From Atherinomorus stipes (lineage: Eukaryota; Chordata; Actinopteri; Atheriniformes; Atherinidae), in the NCBI GenBank assembly GCA_023101725.1, contig JALJCO010001181.1, positions 248,001 through 312,000 on the forward strand: a DNA stretch of 64,000 nucleotides, read 5' to 3'. Shown here piece after piece: positions 58,061 to 64,000 of the stretch (positions are counted from its first letter, which is position 1; the number at the start of each line of letters is the position of its first letter). The translations under genes were made by a program, and so were the position numbers. The notes beneath the pieces are model-generated. The model was not told the DNA's origin. It saw nothing but the letters and a program-made list of their open reading frames with translations, and searched no databases.

Positions 58061-58529
58061 AACCTGGCCGCTCATTACTGATGTATCAAAACTTACACCA
58101 CATCCCCATATGAACATCTCTCCCTGAAATAAAGCTATTTTAGGATTTTTTCATACTGGTTTGGTAAAACTTCCCCATCACTTTGATTCTAAGTTAATGT
58201 TTGGAAATGATCATAAATATAATCAATAAGAATCACAGATGGCAGAATATCATGCAACATGGAGCCAACAATATGTTAGTGGAGGTCTGTGCTCTCCGAG
58301 CGCTTTTTTAGTTTATGGATAAAATCCTGTTTTGCATACATTTGACCCATTGTTCTAAACAGATTTAAAATATTTCAATGTTTATGTTGAAGTTGGAAGG
58401 TGAGATTTCCTCAAGTCTTCATGCCTTCATATGACTGAAAGCTGCTCTGTGTCATTAAATGGGCTTTTGTGAGTTTGTTTGTTCAATTCTTGTCTTCTGA
58501 ACAAAGTTGAGTTCTACAGTATTAACCTG

Positions 58530-60170
58530 GTATTTATTGAATGAATGAATGAAATTTATTTATAAAGCACTTTTCATACAAATGTAGCACAAAGTGCTTC
58601 ACATATTAAAATCAACATTTCAACAAAATGACAATTAGACAAACAATTACACAATTCCCCCCCCCCACACACACACATGCATACACCCTCCCTCAGTTTT
58701 TGTCATAACTGAATAAATATAACCCGGTTTGGCGCTTCTGTGAGGAAACATTATCTTGGGGATCCGTCCACACTAGGAGCCACCAATGTCTCCGAAGCCA
58801 CCACCAGGGGACCCCCCCAGGTCTCGGCCGCGAGGGGCCCACACCACAACCATGCAATTGCAGAGCAGGACCCCCCCTAGCCACCCCAACCAAGAGACCC
58901 CCCCAATGGAAACAACCCCAGAGACAAAAAAGCAAAGCTCCCAGCGTGGAGGACCCCCATGAGGAAAACACTGGAGTTGATGTTAAAGGCTAAATCAAAT
59001 AAACGTCAATAAGAACAAATAAGAACTATAAATATTAAAATATGGACTTATGAGTAATAAAAACAGCTAATATGAAATGCCTTTGTAAAATCAGAACCAC
59101 AGCAACAGTAAAAAAAAAAAAAAAAAAAAAAAGTAAATCAATGAATAAAACAATCGAAAGTACAAATGACATATCAATTTAATGCTTTATTAAAAAGGTA
59201 GGTCTTGAGCCTCCTCTTAAAAGCATCAACAGTCTCTGCGGCCCTGAGGTTCTGGCTGTTCCACAGACTAGGCCCATAATGGTGGAAAGCAGCCTCGCCA
59301 TGGGTTTTTGTCCCGACTTTGTGGACAACTAAAAGGCCAGTACCAGAGGACCTCAGGGTCCGCGAGGGTTCATAGTTTAGATAAATAATAAGGCCCAAGA
59401 CCATGAAGACATTTATAAACTATTAAAAGAACCTTAAAATCGATCCTGAAATGCACGGGGAGCCAATGCCGCGATTTTAAGTTTAATATGTTCCCTGCCC
59501 TCTGGTTCTTGTTAGAACACGTGCCGCTGAGTTCTGAAGAAGTTGCAAACTCTATGTACTCTTTTTAGGAAGACCAGAGAGCAGGGCATTAAAGTAATCT
59601 ATTCTATTGGAAATAAAAGCATGCATCAGCACCTCCGCACTGGCAAGAGAGAGAAAGTGGGCGAACTCTGGCAATGTTTTTAAGATGATAAAATCCTGTC
59701 TTTGTGACATTTTTGATATGTGGAATAAAATTCAGCACAGAGTTGAAAAGAACACCCAAATTTCTCACGCACTGAGAAGGATTAAAATTCTGTCATTTTG
59801 GTAAAATGATCGCTCTCTTGTCTTCAGGACCGATGATTAAAACTTCCGTTTTGTCCTGGTTGAGCTGTAAGAAGTTCTCTGCCATCCATGACTTTATATC
59901 TAAAATACAGTTTAAAAGGGTGTTGAATGGCTCCAGGTCATCAGGAGACACGGCGATGTAAAGCTGAGTATCATCAGCATAGCTGTGAAAGTCAATGCCA
60001 TGTCTGCTGATGACGTCCCCAAGTGGCAACATACAGTATACAGATTAAAAAGTATTGGGCCTAAAATTGAACCTTGGGGAACCCCCACACTCAATTTCAC
60101 AGATCCTTGAGGAGCATGTATCCAAACTTACTAAAAATTGTCGACCTGTGAGGTAGGAGTAAAACCATTT
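58530..60170 (-). mobile_element. L2-type LINE, 5'-truncated and broken
   Basis: Minus-strand remains of the reverse transcriptase and C-terminal part of a LINE ORF2. Seen in order are WFYSYLTGRQFLVSLD (about 60165), GVPQGSILGPILFNLY, FHSYADDTQLYIAVSPDD with the YADD catalytic motif, and FLQLNQDKTEVLIIG. Then come NLGVLF, AARVLT and HWLPV-like blocks, and GEAAFHHYGPSLWNSQNLRA plus FKRRLKTYLFN at 59180-59330. Several frameshifts and stops are present (one beside FNLY at about 60030). The 3' tail (58540-58980) includes a C-rich run and GAATGAATGAATGAA. It lies between V8 and V9 and is dead. Confidence 0.85.
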
Positions 60171-60384
60171 TAAAACAGTAAAACCATTTTATTCTTTGGT
60201 TTCGATAAATGTCCTATATCTTTTTTCTTTTTGTAACATTTAAAGTGCAGCAGAGATGCTTGTGAGGTTGGTAAGTGGGTTTAAATTTGATTAAAAAAGT
60301 ATTTGGAAAAAAAAGGAAATAACATGAATCTATGTCTGCACGAAGAGTGTTTCCACCAATTGTATAATGTTGTATGATACATGT

Positions 60385-60435
60385 ATGTTTTATACATACA
60401 TACATACATGTTTCATACATGTATGTATGAAACAT
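60385..60435. repeat. (ATAC)n / (CATGTATGT) imperfect tandem repeat
   Basis: TACATACATACATACATG, with inverted TACATGTATG words around it that can form a hairpin. Confidence 0.7.
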
Positions 60436-60542
60436 ATACAGTTTTTATTTGTTAAATTTGAGTGTATTTTTGTTTTTAACTGTTCAGTGAACTGTATCAG
60501 TCTCTGCAGTCAGTTCAGTTCCTGTTCAGTCTGACTGAGGGA

Positions 60543-60570
60543 GGTTTTTGTACGACTGTTTTTCACTGTG
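60543..60570 (-). promoter_or_regulatory. 12-spacer recombination signal, V9
   Basis: Consensus heptamer and nonamer, 12-base spacer. Confidence 0.93.
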
Positions 60571-61095
60571 TGAACACATCTTGATTGATGATCCAATTAA
60601 CACTCTGACAGTAATAAACTGCAGCATCTTCAGCCTGAACTCCACTGATGGTCAGATTGAAGTCAGAGTTTGATCCACTGCCTGTAAAACAATCTGGAAT
60701 CCCTGATGCTCTGCTGTCAGCAGCGTATATGAGGAGTTTGGGAGTTTGTCCATCTTTATGTTGGTACCAGGCTAAACAGTGGTACCCGTAATAGTCGCTG
60801 TAAACATTTTGACTGGTTCTACATGTGATGTTGACGGTTCCTCCCAGATCAGATGTCTTTGCTGCAGGCTGAATCACTGTGACCTGTCCTCTGGACTCTG
60901 AGGATACAGAGACAAAAACATAAAGCAGCTTCATGCTTTTGTGGGCTTCATTTCAGAGGGACGGATGTTCATAGAGGAGAGGAGTTGGATTCTCTGGACT
61001 TTACCTGTGAAGCAGCAGCAGAGGAGAGTCCAGATGAGGACGCAGATCAAAGTCATGTTTTTCATGAGGAGGATTTCTGTGGCTTCTGTTGTCAT
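60571..61095 (-). CDS. IgL V9 (family A), open but with a lost conserved Arg
   Basis: The leader exon is 61095-61005 and the V exon 60897-60571. The frame is open with [20 protein letters not shown]1 with an extra Cys (GYHCLAW), [15 protein letters not shown] and YYCQSVNWI, then a perfect 12-spacer signal. In framework 3 the near-invariant Arg of DRF is Cys (IPDCFTG), and FTL has become FNL. That Arg normally makes a salt bridge with the Asp of the EDA motif, so folding may suffer. It may be functional, but I am less sure than for its sisters. Confidence 0.8.
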
Positions 61096-61174
61096 GAAGG
61101 ACAGCTGTCAGTCATCCAGTCTTCAACTCTCAGGACTATAAACTCTCCCAGAGCACTGGAGCATGGTGCTGCTG

Positions 61175-61182
61175 ATGCAAAG
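61175..61182 (-). promoter_or_regulatory. V9 octamer-like site
   Basis: ATGCAAAG, 80 bases upstream of the leader ATG. Confidence 0.55.
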
Positions 61183-61326
61183 TGGCTCTCTATGGAAATG
61201 TTCTCACTCCAACAAGAACCAGGATCAGTATGATGATGATGTATATCAATATGTGACCATGTGGGATCCTGTCACTATGCTTCCAATAGATCATGCGCCC
61301 TGGCTACTTGTCCATGGGGATATTTC

Positions 61327-61400
61327 TTTGGCTGATTGGTTAGCATGCGTGACTCTCACTCGGGAGTCTCTGGGACAGAATACCACCCAGGTTCTCGTTG
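61327..61400 (+). repeat. tRNA-like sequence, probably SINE or tRNA pseudogene remnant
   Basis: GGCTGATTGGTTAGCATGCG resembles a tRNA D-arm and A-box. GACTCTCACTCGGGAGTC resembles an anticodon arm with a CTC (Glu-like) loop. The T-arm and B-box (GGGACAGAATACC) are degenerate and the acceptor stem does not pair, so I do not call a functional tRNA. Confidence 0.4.
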
Positions 61401-61455
61401 CGTATGTTACCACAAATAGAAAAGCTGGTTCTTCGTAAAATTTTACTATCATAAC

Positions 61456-62439
61456 TAGGGATGAGAATCGAGAACCGGTTCTCTGTCGTTCGATTCCATG
61501 GAATCGTTCATCTGCCTGCTTAACGATTCTTCTTATCGGTTCCGTAAACATCGGGGGCATTTGTGCGATGACGTCATGTACGTGTCTCCAACATGGCGTT
61601 GCAGCAAACGTGCTTCAAAGTTTGGTTGTATTTCATGAAAAAATTACAATATAAGCGTGAGTTACATGTTGATCACATAACAGGGAGGCAATACCTCCAA
61701 CATTTGGCCACACAGCAGTTAGTTTGTTGGAATATGAAGCTTTTTGTACGTTGCTAAGCAACCGTGGTGGCACTCGGTGGGGAGCCTCAGCACGTCTTCC
61801 GTCTGCAACGTCGCAGGTAACGTAAAACTCCCATTAACTGTAATAATGTTAGAGATTATTCATAAAGTATGGTACTATGGCATATTAACGTTTAGTCTAC
61901 AGTTTATTTTGAACATGTTGAAAAGGAAAGCAGCATCATCTTCTGTCAGGTGTGTACTGCTGTGTACTGCTCTGTAAATTATAACAAAATATCTGACAAA
62001 TGAAACGAAACACACACATAAACATATACATACATATTTACACACACATAAAAATAATAATTCAAATTCAACATGTTCAAAAGGAGTAAATGGAAGTCTA
62101 ACTTATTTAATCCGTTCCCTTTAAGTCCTAAAAGATCTTGTATCCTTCATCAAAAGGTAAACATGCTATTTTTCTGCACAGAAACAGTTACTGTACAAAA
62201 GTTGATCACTGCAGTTGTATGTTATTAGTTATTTCTTAACCGAAGTCAGCTTTAAGTTGAAGTTGAAGACAAAAGGTTGATGTATATTTCAAATGGAAAG
62301 TATAATTGCAACCAAAGCCGTTCATATTGTATTTAATCCTTCAATGAGAATCGATAAGAGAATCGACAAGGAACCGAATCGAAACGTGATGTCGATAATG
62401 GTATCGTAATCGCTAAATTCTTAACGATTCCCATCCCTA
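61456..62439. mobile_element. hAT-like non-autonomous element with 8-bp target duplication
   Basis: The left end TAGGGATGAGAATCGAGAAC pairs with the right end AACGATTCCCATCCCTA. It is flanked by ATCATAAC (61448-61455) and ATCTTAAC (62440-62447), which match at 7 of 8 bases. The 984-bp interior has no transposase frame. It lies between V9 and the J-less third C exon. Confidence 0.82.
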
Positions 62440-62749
62440 ATCTTAACTTTGTAATCAGTTTACCTTTTGAGATTTAATTTTGTTTAAATAACTCATTAAG
62501 CAGTATGACCTGATAGATTGTAACACTACTTTTTTTCCTTTCACCTTCAGACCGACCAGGGCATCTTGTCATGGATAAATTCTCTTTCTAAGATGCAGCA
62601 TTTTTCTTCTTTTTTAAAAATCAGAATCAGATTCCAACAGGAATTTAATAATTAATAATGGATCAACCAGTTTCTATTGAAACTGCTTATATTAATAAAT
62701 TAATTATATCAATTAATATGTATAATTAATAAATTACATAATGATTAGG

Positions 62750-63924
62750 AATAATGTGTGAATAATGAATGACATTAGAGTTTGAGTTTAACGGAAAACT
62801 TTGGAAAAAGTAACATTATCTCGTCCCTCTTTATTTATAACCATACATTTGTATAAACATCTGCGTTTAAAAAATGAAATATTTCCACCTCCAAAAAATT
62901 TGAGTCGTTCAGGTTTGACAAATAATCTTAAAGAGTTTTTTAGGTGGAACTGAGTGTCGGGGATGCATTCAAAGTTCATTTTGTGTTTTTACAATCTAAT
63001 GATTTCAAACCTACCATCATTTTAAGACATTCTCATATTTATGAAGTATTCTGAAAGTCAGTATTAAGTTTGCAAACATTCGAAATGTTCTGCTGTCAGA
63101 TTATGTTTGGGAACACTACAACCTTCAGTAAAGTAAAATCTAAAAAACAAGGTCTGAACTTTTTTAGTCAGAACATTGTTAGTTATCTGAAATCTGATGA
63201 CTTTGAAAAATTGTACTTCTATGATGAATGAACTTAAATTTGTAAATTTGACAAGTCAATTATTTGTCTACTGTGAACTACTTAGTTTTTTGTCCCGTTT
63301 TATCATCAATGTAAAAAAAGACTTCAGAGCAATCAAGAAGAGGTTTTTGCATCATTTTTCACCAAAATGTAGCGAAATATAGTGACCCATGTTTTTTCAC
63401 CACTTACAAAGTTACACATTACTGGATGTGGGAGATTGATTAAGTGTAATTTATTCACCAAATCTGTTTGTATGATAATAAAAAGAAGATACTTTTAGAC
63501 AACTGCTTAGGAAAATAAATTTTTCCACTCAGTATTGGAGTGCATAATTAAGGGAGCATGAAAGATAGATTTTCAAGAATTTTGATAATCTAAATGACAT
63601 AAAATACATGATAAATTGTGAAAACTGTACAAAATCTGATAAACGATGAAGACAAGTGACAACATGACGTGAATGTTGAAAATCTGGTTTTAAATTCTAA
63701 TTCATGATTTTAGTTTGAAGCAAAGTGACTCAGAAGAAACTGAAAACATCTAAAAAAAAAATGTCTTGAACATTTTTATCGTTATGGTCCTGAAACCTGT
63801 CTGTTGCTGTGGTTCAGCAGTGATGCACATCTGTTGCTATGGTAACTGAAATGAAAGTGAGAAGTGAAACAGTGAGGAGGGGTTTCATCTAATGTCTGCA
63901 ATGTGTCTCTCTCTCTCTCTGCAG
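62750..63924 (+). other. J-C intron paralogue without a J segment
   Basis: This stretch follows 51100-52715 (the J3-C2 region) block by block: TTCAGGTTTGACAAATAATC, TATTTATGAAGTATTCTGAA, GAAATGTTCTGCTG, GATACTTTTAGACA and TGTTGCTATGGTAACTGAAA. The segment holding the 23-spacer signal and J3 is missing. GAAATGTTCTGCTG is followed directly by TCAGATTATGTTTGGGA, which in the paralogue lies about 240 bases farther on, past J3. Confidence 0.8.
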
Positions 63925-64000
63925 TGGGTCGAGTCGAGCCCAGCCTGACGGTGCTGCCCCCCTCCAGTAAAGAACTGGAGCAGGGGAAGGCCACACTCAT
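63925..64000 (+). CDS. IgL constant exon C3, partial (window end)
   Basis: After a (CT)n-GCAG acceptor the exon reads [20 protein letters not shown], nearly identical to C2 (Ser for Thr at one site), and is cut by the window end within LM. Whether it is complete cannot be seen. No J segment lies between it and the previous cluster apart from J3, so it may be used only by splicing from an upstream J, or not at all. Confidence 0.9.

Noticed and set aside
58693..58971. A 92-codon Gly/Trp-rich minus-strand frame
   Set aside because: It lies in the C-rich 3' tail of the LINE and is not a protein family.
39682..61141. Plus-strand frames of 66-134 codons repeated in front of each V (start [15 protein letters not shown] or [14 protein letters not shown])
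   Set aside because: They are antisense shadows of the V leader exons and introns; their repetition simply follows the V duplication.
61327..61400. Functional tRNA-Glu gene
   Set aside because: The acceptor stem does not pair and the B-box is degenerate; more likely a SINE or pseudogene remnant.
1..64000. CRISPR arrays or bacterial-type operons
   Set aside because: The window is plainly vertebrate nuclear DNA; the tandem repeats seen are microsatellites or transposon parts with no spaced-repeat array.

Overview
The window looks like genomic DNA from a ray-finned fish, most likely a percomorph teleost. Genes are split by introns. The spacer DNA carries fish-type hAT and Harbinger relics, an L2-type LINE tail and an LTR retroelement. 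The right-hand 25 kb is a teleost immunoglobulin light-chain locus with inverted V segments. All identifications come from reading motifs; no database search was run.

Region 1-13.2 kb: I found no supportable gene. It holds short palindromic or inverted-repeat elements and one hAT-like element with an 8-bp target duplication.

Region 13.2-36 kb: one complete minus-strand gene for a type II membrane C-type lectin. Six exons are joined in compatible phase (118+129+171+170+116+181 bp = 294 codons plus stop). They encode a cytoplasmic tail with an ITIM-like Tyr motif, one membrane span, a coiled-coil neck and a C-type lectin domain with an EPN motif. Its introns are full of transposons. Intron 4 holds a 9.1-kb LTR retroelement (19551-28645) with nearly identical 1.92- and 1.93-kb LTRs and a gag-protease reading frame but no visible polymerase or integrase. 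That element sits inside an older short palindromic repeat. Intron 5 holds a Harbinger relic with pieces of both the transposase and the Myb/SANT-like gene. Intron 1 holds nested hAT-like elements.

Region about 33.7-38.7 kb: long blocks in which the plus strand is strikingly poor in C, either side of lectin exon 1. There is no gene in them apart from that exon.

Region 39.5-64 kb: an immunoglobulin light-chain (IgL, kappa-like type 1) locus made of repeated V-J-C clusters. V segments lie on the minus strand, J and C on the plus strand. V segments carry 12-spacer and J segments 23-spacer recombination signals, so V-to-J joining would go by inversion. Nine V segments are visible (six apparently intact, one truncated, two with frameshifts), three J segments and three C exons (the last cut by the window end), plus a relic of the DNA in front of a fourth C exon at 40.5 kb. 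Two V families are present, one with an N-terminal [11 protein letters not shown] signature and one with a [11 protein letters not shown] signature. The third cluster has lost its J segment. An L2-type LINE tail (58.5-60.2 kb) and a hAT-like element with target duplication (61.5-62.4 kb) interrupt the third cluster.
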